A DNA stretch of 38,252 bases from Chengkuizengella marina (GCF_009910845.1 NZ_SIJB01000062.1:1-38252); one strand, 5' to 3'. Counted from the stretch's first letter, positions 26,956 through 35,948 are shown. Notes: a model not told the origin generated them from the letters alone. A program made the numbers and translations.

Positions 26956-29900
26956 ATGAAGGAAAGATATAATAAGGTGAAATACTTACTAGTAATTGGA
27001 CTATTTTTCATATTTATGGTTCCTAGTTTTAGTTTCGCTCAACAATCAGTAATAAATTTATCAGAAAATAAAATAAATAATATAGAAAAATTGATTAATA
27101 AACATATGGATAAAGGGAAAATGCCTGGATTGTCCATTGTTATTGTAAATGATGATCAAATTGTATATCAAGAAGAGTTTGGTTATTCTGATATTGAATT
27201 AAATAAAAAAGTGACATCAAAAACTCTCTTTGAATTGGGATCTACAAGTAAAGCATTTACGGCATTAGCTCTCTTGAATTTAGTGAGGGAAGAGGAATTA
27301 AATATGGATGATCCTGTCTCTAAATATCTTCCTTGGCTAAAGATGAATTATGATGGAGAGAATGTTGAAGTGACACTGGAGCAATTTTTACATCATACGA
27401 GTGGTGTTCCATTTAATAGTATTGACCGGATACCAGTGTCAATAGAAGAGAATGCACTCGAACAAACTGTAAAAACATTAGTAGACATTGAATTGATTAA
27501 TAAACCGGGTCAGAATTTTGATTATGCAACCATTAATTATGATGTTTTGGGATTGGTGATTGAAAAAGTATCTGGAATCTCTTTTGAGGAATATATTCAA
27601 ACAAATTTATTAGACCCACTTCAATTAAATCAAACATATTTATTCAGAAGTGATGCATTAGAACATGACTTAGCGAAAGGGTACAAATTCGAATTTCTTC
27701 ATGCTAGAGAATATGATGCACCTATATATAGAGGGAATAAACCTGCAGGATATTTTATTTCTAATTCTGAAGATATTGCAAAGTGGCTTATGTTACAACT
27801 AGGCACTCTTAAAAATGTCAATGACATTCAGGAATTAGTACAATTATCACAGTTGCCGAATAGAACCATTTATCCGAATGGAGATGGATCATCTTATGCT
27901 GGAGGATGGTATGTATATCAAGATGGCGGGGGAGAAATTTCTCATGGGGGTGTGAATCCCAACTATTCTTCCTACTTTGTATTTAGACCAGAAGAAAAGC
28001 TAGGTGTAGCTGTACTTAGTAATATTAACTCAGCGTATGTTCCTGCAATTGGTCAGGAAGTAATAGATTTAATTGAGGATGATGTGGCTACAAATAAAAT
28101 TACTGATCTAAACAAGAGTGCCGATCGTATAACTGTAATAATCATAGTTGTTGCCACTGTTATTTTATGTGCAGTCATGTTTCTGATTTTTACATCGATT
28201 AAAGATATCATTCTAAGAAAACGTATATTTGAGAAAAAAAATAAAAAGAGTATATTAGGCTTCCTACTATCCATATTTTTTATGGTGGTCTTAACTTATT
28301 GTATTTACTTAATACCTTATATATTTTTTTACGGTGTATCCTGGGAGTTTGTTTATATCTGGTTACCTATCACGATTAAATATGCCTTATATATAACACT
28401 TGTTACTATATGGATGATTTTTATTTATTTTTTGATCACTTACTTTTTTAAGAATAAAAATGATAAGTCCTTATTATTAATTAGCCTCTTAAGTATTATA
28501 AGTGGATTAGGAAATTTCTTGATTATTTTTACAATTAACTTATCTATTAATGGAAGTGGTTTTCAGATTGGTATATTATTATACTTCACTCTAGGGATTA
28601 TATTGTATGTGTACGGACAAAGAGTGGTTAGATTTAACTTAATTAATATTACGAATAACATTGTGTATACAAAAAGAATGGAAATCATAAATAGACTACT
28701 GAGAATACCTTATAGTAACTTTGAAAAAATAAAAAATGGTAGAATTCATGCGACCTTAAATAATGATACAGAAACCTTGGGGAATTTTGCCAACATTATT
28801 ATTGGAGGAGTGTCGAGTTCTGTTACACTGGTGTGTTGTTTTATATATTTAGGATTTGTAAGTTTCTATGGTCTTTTATTAACGATTTTTGTCATCTCAC
28901 TGATCGCGAGTATTTATTACCTCACAGGTCGATATGCGAATGAAAAAGAAGAGGGAGCAAGGAATTATCAAAATCACTTTTTTAAGTTTATAAATGATAT
29001 AACAAATGGATTTAAAGAATTGAGTCTCAATAAAGCCAAAAAAGAAGAATTTGAAGTAGATGTAGATCATACTTGCAATAATTACAGAGTTAAGAGGGGA
29101 GAAGCGGCCTTAGCTTTTGCTAATATGTTTGTCATAGGAGAACTGTTATTTACAGTCGCATTAGGAGCGGTTGCATTTATATTTCCACTAGTATTTACAG
29201 AGATTCAAAGTAATACTTTAAGTACTTATATATTTGTATTACTATTTATGATAGGACCTGTACACGGTATATTGAATGCTATTCCTGATGGAATAAGAGT
29301 TAAAATTAGTTGGAATAGAATACAAGAGCTGTATCATGAAATAGCATCCATTAAACATGATGACATTCATTTAGACCGTGAGATTATGGCGAACAATAAT
29401 GTTGTTATTGAATTAAATCAAATTGAGTATGTATATGATCATGAAGATGAAGAAAGTAATTTTAAAGTAGGTCCTATATCATATAAGTTTAAATCAGGTG
29501 AAATTACTTTCATCACAGGTGGAAATGGGAGTGGAAAATCTACTTTAGCAAAAATGATAACTGGTTTATATACTCCATCAAAAGGTGAGATTATTATTAA
29601 TAATAAGGAAATAGAAGGTAAGGCTTTGAGTCAATTCTATTCTACTATCTTTAGTGATGTGTATTTATTCGACAAATTATATGGTATAGAACACGAAGAA
29701 AAAGAGGAGGAAATTACGAAATATTTAAAGTTACTACAAATGGAAAATAAAGTTAAGATTGAAGATGGGAAGTTCAATACAATCGATTTGTCAACAGGTC
29801 AAAGGAAACGATTAGCTCTTCTTATAAGTTATTTAGAAGATAGACCCGTATATCTCTTTGATGAGTGGGCTGCTGATCAAGATCCTGAATTTAGACAATT

Positions 29901-30027
29901 TTTTTATAAAACCCTCTTACCAGATTTAAAAAGCCGTGGTAAATGTATAATTGCTATCACACATGACGATTATTATTTTGATATGGCAGATCACATATTA
30001 AAACTGGAAATGGGCATTATTAAATAA
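26956..30027 (+). CDS. D-Asn prodrug peptidase (ClbP/XcnG/ZmaM-like) fused to ABC exporter half
   Basis: A 1023-aa fusion. Signal peptide (to about SFA28). Next a beta-lactamase-fold serine peptidase with Ser96-T-S-Lys99, Tyr190 (FDYATINYDVLG) and HGG near 329-331, spacing very close to ClbP (Ser95, Lys98, Tyr186). Then three helices (about 391-414, 431-458, 464-497), as in ClbP. Then a cyclic-peptide-exporter-type ABC half: six helices (about 504-775) and an ATPase with Walker A GGNGSGKST, signature LSTGQRKR (Thr for the usual Gly), Walker B VYLFDEW and ITHD. Known relatives cut N-acyl-D-Asn from NRPS products during export, giving the active compound and protecting the producer. The adjacent acyl-D-Asn module strongly supports this role. 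ATG 26956 follows GAGGGGG; 58 bases after NRPS1. Confidence 0.88.
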   Translation: MKERYNKVKYLLVIGLFFIFMVPSFSFAQQSVINLSENKINNIEKLINKHMDKGKMPGLSIVIVNDDQIVYQEEFGYSDIELNKKVTSKTLFELGSTSKAFTALALLNLVREEELNMDDPVSKYLPWLKMNYDGENVEVTLEQFLHHTSGVPFNSIDRIPVSIEENALEQTVKTLVDIELINKPGQNFDYATINYDVLGLVIEKVSGISFEEYIQTNLLDPLQLNQTYLFRSDALEHDLAKGYKFEFLHAREYDAPIYRGNKPAGYFISNSEDIAKWLMLQLGTLKNVNDIQELVQLSQLPNRTIYPNGDGSSYAGGWYVYQDGGGEISHGGVNPNYSSYFVFRPEEKLGVAVLSNINSAYVPAIGQEVIDLIEDDVATNKITDLNKSADRITVIIIVVATVILCAVMFLIFTSIKDIILRKRIFEKKNKKSILGFLLSIFFMVVLTYCIYLIPYIFFYGVSWEFVYIWLPITIKYALYITLVTIWMIFIYFLITYFFKNKNDKSLLLISLLSIISGLGNFLIIFTINLSINGSGFQIGILLYFTLGIILYVYGQRVVRFNLINITNNIVYTKRMEIINRLLRIPYSNFEKIKNGRIHATLNNDTETLGNFANIIIGGVSSSVTLVCCFIYLGFVSFYGLLLTIFVISLIASIYYLTGRYANEKEEGARNYQNHFFKFINDITNGFKELSLNKAKKEEFEVDVDHTCNNYRVKRGEAALAFANMFVIGELLFTVALGAVAFIFPLVFTEIQSNTLSTYIFVLLFMIGPVHGILNAIPDGIRVKISWNRIQELYHEIASIKHDDIHLDREIMANNNVVIELNQIEYVYDHEDEESNFKVGPISYKFKSGEITFITGGNGSGKSTLAKMITGLYTPSKGEIIINNKEIEGKALSQFYSTIFSDVYLFDKLYGIEHEEKEEEITKYLKLLQMENKVKIEDGKFNTIDLSTGQRKRLALLISYLEDRPVYLFDEWAADQDPEFRQFFYKTLLPDLKSRGKCIIAITHDDYYFDMADHILKLEMGIIK

Positions 30028-30044
30028 TTTTAGGGGGAATGAAT

Positions 30045-31016
30045 TTGATTTATAATAATATATTTCATATGGTGGGAAATACACCAACTTTAAATTTAAA
30101 TGTTGAACAATTAGAAAATATAAATTTATTTATTAAAATGGAAAGTTTAAACCCTACCGGGAGCGTTAAAGATAGGGCAGCAAAGTATTTAATAGATAAA
30201 ATATATAATGATGGATTAATAAATAAGGATACAATAATAATTGAATCTACTTCTGGAAATTTCGGTATAGCATTATCGGCATATTGTAAAAGTAGAGGAT
30301 TAAAGTTCTATTGTGTTATTGATCCACTTATATCAGAAGTAAATGAAATGTTGATCAGAAAATTAAGTACTGAAGTGATTAAAGTAAATGAAAGAGATGA
30401 GAATGGAGCTTATTTATTAAATCGTATTAAAAAAGTGAAAGAAATTAAAGAACAGTTTCCTAACTCATATTGGGTAAATCAATATGCTAATCAACACAAC
30501 TCGGATGCTTATTATCATACATTAGGAACTGAAATGTGTAATGAGATAGAAAATATTGATTATGTATTTGCAGGAGTTAGTTCAGGTGGAACTATCACAG
30601 GGTTATCACAAAAGATAAAAGAAGTTTACCCTAACGCAAAAGTAATAGCTGTAGATATTGTTGGTTCAGTAATATTTGGAGGTAAATCAAAGAAGAGACA
30701 TATACCTGGAATTGGATCAAGTAGAGTTCCAGAAATATTAAATTTCGCTTTTATAGACGATGTTATAGCTATAGATGAAACAGAGGTGGTAAAAGAGTGC
30801 AATAACCTCTTATTACAGCATAATATTTTTGCTGGAGGCTCATCAGGTGCTGTTTTTTCCGCCATTAAAAAATATTTTAATGGCAAGAGTTTTTCAAAAA
30901 AGCCTAATGTAGTGACATTATTTGCAGATAGAGGGGATCGATACGCAAATACTGTATACAATGAGCAGTGGTGTGAAAAGTTTATAAATGAAATCGAAAC
31001 TATAAAAAACAATTAA
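30045..31016 (+). CDS. sbnA: 2,3-diaminopropionate biosynthesis protein SbnA (PLP-dependent synthase)
   Basis: A cysteine-synthase-like enzyme. The characterised SbnA condenses O-phospho-L-serine with glutamate to give N-(1-amino-1-carboxy-2-ethyl)-glutamate (ACEGA), the precursor of L-2,3-diaminopropionate. The 323-aa product has NIFHMVGNTPTLNL at the start, the PLP lysine in NPTGSVKDRAA, a STSGNFG loop and a GVSSGGTITG phosphate-binding loop. I choose TTG 30045, seven bases after AGGGGG (30032-30037); ATG 30039 is only one base from that site. It is 17 bases after the peptidase/exporter and 21 before sbnB, so certainly the same operon. True cysteine synthase is less likely given the sbnB neighbour. 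Confidence 0.9.
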   Translation: MIYNNIFHMVGNTPTLNLNVEQLENINLFIKMESLNPTGSVKDRAAKYLIDKIYNDGLINKDTIIIESTSGNFGIALSAYCKSRGLKFYCVIDPLISEVNEMLIRKLSTEVIKVNERDENGAYLLNRIKKVKEIKEQFPNSYWVNQYANQHNSDAYYHTLGTEMCNEIENIDYVFAGVSSGGTITGLSQKIKEVYPNAKVIAVDIVGSVIFGGKSKKRHIPGIGSSRVPEILNFAFIDDVIAIDETEVVKECNNLLLQHNIFAGGSSGAVFSAIKKYFNGKSFSKKPNVVTLFADRGDRYANTVYNEQWCEKFINEIETIKNN

Positions 31017-31037
31017 ATGGGCTGAAAGGGGTCTCTT

Positions 31038-32006
31038 ATGATATATATTAATGAAAACAATATGAAAGATATAGGTGTAGATTGGAATAATATTGTTTCT
31101 GTAATTGAAAATGCAACAGAATGTTTAGCAAATAACGATTTTGCGCAACCAGTTAAACCGTATTTAAGATATAAGGATCTAAAAAATAGAATCATTGCAA
31201 TGCCTGCTTTTGTAGGGCAAAACATTAATAAATCTGGAATAAAGTGGATAGCTAGTTTTCCAGATAATATTAAAAACAATAAACCTAGAGCTCATAGCGT
31301 TGTTATTTTAAATAATGCTGATACAGGGGAGCCAGAAGCAATAATAAATACTGCATTGCTTAGCATTATACGTACAGCTGGAGTAACTGGGTCTATTATC
31401 AAATCTTATAGTAAAGTAAGAGACTTGAAGGGTATTAATATAGGAATCATAGGGTGGGGGCCTATAGGGCAAAACCATTTCAAGATGGTGACAGAACTAT
31501 TAGGAGATAAAATAGCTAATATATATCTATATGATTTAAATCCAATTGATAAAAATAGTATTGATTCTATTTATAAAGAAAAAATACATATTTCGGACTG
31601 TTGGCAAGATGCCTATGAAAATTCAGACATTTTTATGACATGTACGGTTTCAAAAGAACCTTATATTGATATGAAGCCTAAAGTGGGATCATTACAATTA
31701 AATATTTCATTAAGAGATTATAAAACAGATATTTTTGAATATGTTAAAGGAAACATCATTGTAGATGATTGGGAAGAAGTCTGTAGAGAAAAAACAGATA
31801 TAGAAATGATGAATTTGGAAAAAGGCTTACAAAAAAAAGACACTAAATCAATTGTTGATGTTCTTTGCTATAATGGACTTAATGGTTATTCTAGTGAAGA
31901 AGTAATTATGTTTAATCCGATGGGAATGGCTGTTTTTGATATTGCAGTAGGAAGCTATTATGTTAATAAAGCAATTGAATTAAATAAAGGTCAAAAATTG
32001 GACTAG
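31038..32006 (+). CDS. sbnB: 2,3-diaminopropionate biosynthesis protein SbnB (NAD-dependent)
   Basis: An ornithine-cyclodeaminase/mu-crystallin-family enzyme of 322 aa. The characterised SbnB oxidatively hydrolyses ACEGA to L-2,3-diaminopropionate plus 2-oxoglutarate using NAD+. Visible features are VKPYLRYKDLKNRIIAMPA, GIKWIASFPDN, the active-site segment ALLSIIRTAGVTG, and the Rossmann turn IGIIGWGPIGQNH. The start is ATG 31038 after AAAGGGG. It is the last intact gene of the operon. A badly decayed second copy lies at about 35990-36764, and just after this intact copy is a decayed start of an NRPS gene (32058-32121). Dap is the likely building block for a downstream NRPS module. Confidence 0.9.
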   Translation: MIYINENNMKDIGVDWNNIVSVIENATECLANNDFAQPVKPYLRYKDLKNRIIAMPAFVGQNINKSGIKWIASFPDNIKNNKPRAHSVVILNNADTGEPEAIINTALLSIIRTAGVTGSIIKSYSKVRDLKGINIGIIGWGPIGQNHFKMVTELLGDKIANIYLYDLNPIDKNSIDSIYKEKIHISDCWQDAYENSDIFMTCTVSKEPYIDMKPKVGSLQLNISLRDYKTDIFEYVKGNIIVDDWEEVCREKTDIEMMNLEKGLQKKDTKSIVDVLCYNGLNGYSSEEVIMFNPMGMAVFDIAVGSYYVNKAIELNKGQKLD

Positions 32007-32057
32007 TTTTTGATATAGATTATCCAAATTTTATGGGAATTGGTTTTTATTGATTAG

Positions 32058-32121
32058 GAACAATTAAGTTTATCCATTGTAGGAGATTTAAAAATAGGCT
32101 TATTTCAAAAGCATGGGATTT
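32058..32121 (+). pseudogene. Decayed start of an NRPS condensation domain
   Basis: GAACAATTAAG, TAGGAGAT, AAAATAG and GCATGGGATTT align with the intact NRPS2 gene at 36978-37042 over about 65 bases, with roughly a dozen substitutions and a one-base deletion that breaks the frame; TGA follows. The position directly behind sbnB mirrors the arrangement of the second copy (broken sbnB, then NRPS2). Confidence 0.75.
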
Positions 32122-32509
32122 GAGGACGCAGGAGATAGAGTTTTAAGAGTGGGCTTATGTCCCATTATATCAAACTTAGAAAAATTCAAATAGCACCATT
32201 TCAGTTTTAAGATAATAGTACAATCGAGCATTCAAAGTACAATTTGGAAATATAAGGGCCAAATAAATAAAGTAATGTCAAGTATATTCGGCATGCCCCT
32301 CTCTCTTAGATTTATAAGGGTGAAGACATGTCATGAACACTACTTTTATATTAGTTGGTTATCTGAGAAGTTCTGTGAAAGTGAGTATGAACAGTTGTTG
32401 TTTTTACAAATATATGATTTGTTCTGTTAGACGTGATGAAGAAAGTATTAGTCACATTCAAACAATTAACATAAATTATGAAGTATCTTAACGTAGGGTT
32501 AGGTACTAA
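32122..32509. other. Non-coding, decayed DNA after the NRPS remnant
   Basis: No open frame with a ribosome site on either strand. The first part is probably further decayed condensation-domain sequence, but I could not align it by eye. Confidence 0.4.
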
Positions 32510-32558
32510 GAAAAATCCTTCGTGGTATGTTACCTAATTAAAACATACCACGAAGGAT
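32510..32558 (-). terminator. Long perfect hairpin, terminator of the SbnI-like gene
   Basis: ATCCTTCGTGGTATGTT and AACATACCACGAAGGAT pair over 17 bp around a ten-base loop. On the minus strand the stem is followed by TTTTTC, so it terminates the gene ending at 32647. Confidence 0.88.
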
Positions 32559-32646
32559 ATATAAGAATGGTACTTGAATTGAATTTTCATGTATTAACCT
32601 TGGAAGTCATTAAGAAACGTTTTATATAGGATGGAAGTATTTTAAG

Positions 32647-33360
32647 CTACAAATGAAATACTTCAGCTATATGTTCATGGTTTTCATGTTTAAGTAACTT
32701 AAAAGGTACCTGGAAATTCAATATTCTTTCTTTGATAACGAATCTTGTTACCCCAGATGGTAATGTTAGACCTTTCAATACAATTTTTTTTATTAAAGAC
32801 ATGTTAACAACATGATATTGCATTAATACTTCGTTATTATCTACCTTAATATGTTCATCATTGTGAATTCTCTTAACCAAATAGTCACTATTATAACTAT
32901 TGACTAGCTTATTCCATAAAGATATTAGTTGTATATCATTGTCATATTTTTGTTCAACGCATATTTCATCGGTTGTACCGTTTGAATAAGTTATTTTACC
33001 TAATATAATTCTATCTTTACTATTTTTTGTGAAAATAAAATCATAACTATTTTTAATACTATCTAACCATTTGTCTCTAGGGAGCAGATGATTCCAACTT
33101 TTTAATTCTACATCACTTTCACTTACTATTTGAGCAGGAATCCAATAACAGCCTAATTCTCTCAAAGTAAGCGTTCTATGTAAACCATCTAACAACAAAT
33201 ACTTATCTTCATCTATATCCATTACTAAGACTGGTTCTTTTAAAAAACCATCATCTAAAATACATTGTTTCGTGAAAGAAAGCCTTTTACTTTCATGATT
33301 TTCATGAAAAAGTATGGAGGTAATATTAATGAGTTTTAAAGAGGAAGCATTTTTTAACAT
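32647..33360 (-). CDS. sbnI: SbnI-like free L-serine kinase (ParB/sulfiredoxin-like fold)
   Basis: A 237-aa protein with a ParB/Srx-type N-terminal domain: SILFHENHESKRL, FLKEPVLVMD, then LLLDGLHRTLTLRELG. The C-terminal half has KGLTLPSGVTRF and LNFQVPFKLLK. As I recall the S. aureus SbnI sequence, the order and spacing match well, including Glu20 and Asp58 (in DGLHR) at the positions implicated in its activity. SbnI phosphorylates free serine to O-phospho-L-serine, the substrate of SbnA, and also acts as a heme-responsive regulator of the sbn operon. The start is ATG 33360 with AAAGGAG nine bases upstream. It is convergent with sbnB and on the opposite strand to the NRPS operon. A plain ParB-like regulator is the alternative. 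Confidence 0.75.
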   Translation of the reverse strand: MLKNASSLKLINITSILFHENHESKRLSFTKQCILDDGFLKEPVLVMDIDEDKYLLLDGLHRTLTLRELGCYWIPAQIVSESDVELKSWNHLLPRDKWLDSIKNSYDFIFTKNSKDRIILGKITYSNGTTDEICVEQKYDNDIQLISLWNKLVNSYNSDYLVKRIHNDEHIKVDNNEVLMQYHVVNMSLIKKIVLKGLTLPSGVTRFVIKERILNFQVPFKLLKHENHEHIAEVFHL

Positions 33361-34630
33361 AAGAGATAACTCCTTTATTTTGTTGTCTCTTGAAACTTAT
33401 AAGATGATTCAATCCTAAAAAGGTATGGTAGCATCTATTAAAGTAGATCGGATAGAAGAAAGTGTTTCTGTTGTATAAATAACATCTACTTCATTGACAA
33501 TATATTCATGATGTGATATCGAACAAGATTTTTGCTTCCTGCTGTGTCTTTTAAAGTACAACAAATGAAAGATATAGTCAGCAGGGGTTAAAAGGTATTA
33601 TTGGGCCAGAGAAACGAGATAAAGCTAGTGCCAAAGCTACTGCGTTTTTATTTCCTTCTCGCTGTTTATTCTCTACACTCATTGCATTGATAACAGCCAT
33701 ACGTTTTTATGCAAGAGTTTGAATATGATCGGGAGTTCTATCCACTTACAACTTATGTAATTCTTCTCATTGTCTATATATTATACTATCCTACAGGCAA
33801 TCATTATTTTAACTTATTTTTCCCTATATTTCAACAAAATTTGACAAATCTCAAAATGTCTTTCGAAAATTGGTAAGTATTCAGTAAACCCGGTTAAATA
33901 GTAAAAATTAATGTTCGTATATCATCATAGATTTATTAGATTCGTAAACAAAATCCTTTTTCAATTTAAGAAAGTTAGCACTTTCAGAAGTGCAATCTCT
34001 TTTGGGTTTATTATGAATTGACAGTAACATGAGTAGCAAAGGAAATTATCATGATAATGCTTGTATTGAGTCATTCCATAGATTTTTTCATAAGACCTTT
34101 TTCACTTCGATGTTTTTTACCTAGCCTCTAGCAGCCGTCTAGAGAGTACTTTTCGCTAATTTTAATCTTGCCTTTACTGTTTGTTCATCCTCTAACTAGT
34201 ATACATAAGTAAAGCCATCTTTTTGTATTCAATTTTATATTGATTAAATCTCTCATCTCAGGTTGAAGTATATATATTTTTACTATAAGAGCACCATTCT
34301 GTGAAATTTCCACTATAAAAAGGTAATCCCAAATTTAACTGTTCTCTGAAATACTGTAGGTTAAACTCTTCTATACTTTCTTATACTTATACCTAAGTTT
34401 ATATATTTGGTGTAATTGTAGTTGTCAGGGAGATCTTTTTATAAATTGGATGTTAGTTTTAGGAAATTTCAATGATCGTAAATTAATACGGTTTACAATT
34501 AATTATCAACAGAGTTTGATGAGTCTATGTAGAAGATTGAGTTTTATTGTAGGACTTGATAAGAGAAGATTTATTTCCTTTCTGTTTTACCACTATATAA
34601 AAAAGATAGCTTAAATTATGATTAAATATG
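33361..34630. other. 1.3-kb decayed region without intact genes
   Basis: No complete gene on either strand. A plus-strand frame near 33570-33720 reads QQGLKGIIGPEKRDKAS and then FLFPSR...LIALITAIRFY, possibly a broken membrane protein of unknown family. An IS3-type transposase fragment lies at 34029-34124. The remainder is AT-rich with scattered stops. The promoter of the SbnI-like gene must be near 33400 (minus strand). Confidence 0.55.
34029..34124 (+). mobile_element. IS3-family transposase (OrfB) fragment
   Basis: ATG AGT AGC opens a frame reading MSSKGNYHDNACIESFHRFF before a stop at 34122-34124. SxKGNxxDNAxxESFH is the hallmark of the last catalytic segment of IS3/IS150-type integrase-core transposases (with the catalytic Glu). 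No terminal inverted repeats or upstream transposase part were recognised, so it is only a remnant. Confidence 0.75.
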
Positions 34631-34668
34631 TTAGGCAATGTACTAGTAAAGGAAGCAGCATTGCCTAA
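34631..34668 (-). terminator. Hairpin at the 3' end of the desaturase gene
   Basis: TTAGGCAATG and CATTGCCTAA pair perfectly around an 18-base loop, 11 bases beyond the desaturase stop. There is no strong T run, so efficiency is uncertain. Confidence 0.5.
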
Positions 34669-34678
34669 ATATATAATG

Positions 34679-35668
34679 TCAGTTCGTATAATTTTTACCT
34701 CGTATATCCTCTACAACAGTAGAGAAACCAGGTACTTTTGGAACAAAAAATCCAAAGCAATGGTGCGCATTTCTGTATTCAATATCCTCCATTAAAATAA
34801 GATGTGCTTTTTTTACATTATAATGTGGTATAGCTGGACATAGATGATGAACTAGATGATATGGATCGTTATGGGGGTGCAATAAAAAACTCTCTATTAA
34901 ATTACCAAAAGAGTTACGTGATGCATAAAGTCCATTACTATTTTTAAGTCCACCATGTTCTGAAATTTCTACCCAGTAACGAATAATCTGGAATGTTGTA
35001 AATAAAGGTACAATCCAAAATAATAGGATTAAATCCCAAAAACCAAAAATAATTGAATTTGTAATAATTAATAACCAATATAAAATTCGAGCTACACGTT
35101 CATTCGAAGGCTCTCCTTTAGAATACAAATTAGCAGAAACAGTACCTAATATGTACTTAGGAACATGGACTAACAAAACAGGTTTTAGTATGTGTTTCAA
35201 AAAGAATGTAAATCCATCTTTTGGAGGATCATCCAAACCAATTAGCTTATACCGATGATAGTCCGGATCTTTATCAGTCCATAAATATTTATGATGTAAG
35301 AAGTGTGATTTACAATATGTAGTATATGAAGTGAATATAGGAAATGCAGCAAAAATGCAAGCCATCCATTTATTTAATAATTGGTTTTTGAAGAGCATGG
35401 CGTGGCTAGCTTCATGCATAATATTATCAAGACCTCTCATTCTACTACCAATTAGCACAATGCTGATTATATACATCCACCAAGTAGGTACATTTAACCA
35501 TAGTAATACTGATCCTAATATAATACCCCAATCTAATCCTATAGAAAAAAAGTTATACCAATTATTCTTGGTATATAGTAAATTTAATTTTTTTTGAACT
35601 TCTTTTGAAATACGATATCTATCAATGTAATCCTCTTTTGGATCATGAGCTAACACATTTTTATGCAT
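34679..35668 (-). CDS. Membrane fatty acid desaturase-like di-iron enzyme
   Basis: A 329-aa integral membrane protein of the fatty acid desaturase/hydroxylase superfamily. It has the three histidine boxes H85-EAS-H89, H122-FL-H125-H126 and H271-LV-H274-H275 (HNDPYHLVHH), plus His238 (ISEHGG), which together bind two irons. Membrane helices lie at about 43-75, 101-115, 157-178 and 196-228. The family desaturates or hydroxylates acyl chains or related lipids with O2. Within this locus it may act on the acyl cap added by NRPS1 or on a carrier-bound precursor; this is inference. The start is ATG 35668 with AGGAGG 13 bases upstream, a longish gap. It is on the minus strand, unlike the NRPS genes, between the two duplicated segments. 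Confidence 0.85.
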   Translation of the reverse strand: MHKNVLAHDPKEDYIDRYRISKEVQKKLNLLYTKNNWYNFFSIGLDWGIILGSVLLWLNVPTWWMYIISIVLIGSRMRGLDNIMHEASHAMLFKNQLLNKWMACIFAAFPIFTSYTTYCKSHFLHHKYLWTDKDPDYHRYKLIGLDDPPKDGFTFFLKHILKPVLLVHVPKYILGTVSANLYSKGEPSNERVARILYWLLIITNSIIFGFWDLILLFWIVPLFTTFQIIRYWVEISEHGGLKNSNGLYASRNSFGNLIESFLLHPHNDPYHLVHHLCPAIPHYNVKKAHLILMEDIEYRNAHHCFGFFVPKVPGFSTVVEDIRGKNYTN

Positions 35669-35867
35669 ATGTAATAAAGAACCTCCTATATGTATACTAA
35701 TTTAGAGCGTGATTTCAATAATTTTAGAATGCTAATTTACTAGGCATTTCAATTTAAAATATTATACTTTTCCAATAAATGTAATATATACTACATAAAA
35801 CGACAAATACATTGTTTAGATTACACGATAAGTCGAAACTTGTCAAAAAAAGGGAGGGGTGATATCA

Positions 35868-35948
35868 TTGTTCTACATTACTTTTTTTCTTAAATGTTTA
35901 TTAAAATCTGACTTATCACAAAAAAGAAAGAATATAGTATATAGATAA
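35868..35948 (+). CDS. Possible 26-aa peptide with a strong ribosome site
   Basis: AGGGAGGGGTGAT (35851-35863) is followed by TTG 35868 and a frame of 26 codons (MFYITFFLKCLLKSDLSQ..., ending IVYR) that stops at 35946-35948. The ribosome site is among the strongest in the window, but the reading is short and directly precedes the decayed sbnB copy, so it could be a leader, a remnant of a gene start, or chance. Confidence 0.3.
   Translation: MFYITFFLKCLLKSDLSQKRKNIVYR

Noticed and set aside
26956-28120. Beta-lactamase or penicillin-binding protein as the function of the serine hydrolase domain
   Set aside because: The S-x-x-K fold is shared, but fusion to three plus six membrane helices and an ABC ATPase next to an acyl-D-Asn NRPS fits the ClbP/ZmaM prodrug-peptidase group better.
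30045-33360. Staphyloferrin B (siderophore) locus
   Set aside because: sbnA, sbnB and sbnI are present, but there are no NIS siderophore synthetases, no citrate synthase and no iron-uptake genes. The neighbours are NRPS and a D-Asn peptidase, so Dap is more likely an NRPS building block.
34045-34058. Fur-box-like palindrome ATTATCATGATAAT
   Set aside because: It lies inside the coding remnant of an IS3 transposase (codons for NYHDNA), not upstream of any gene.
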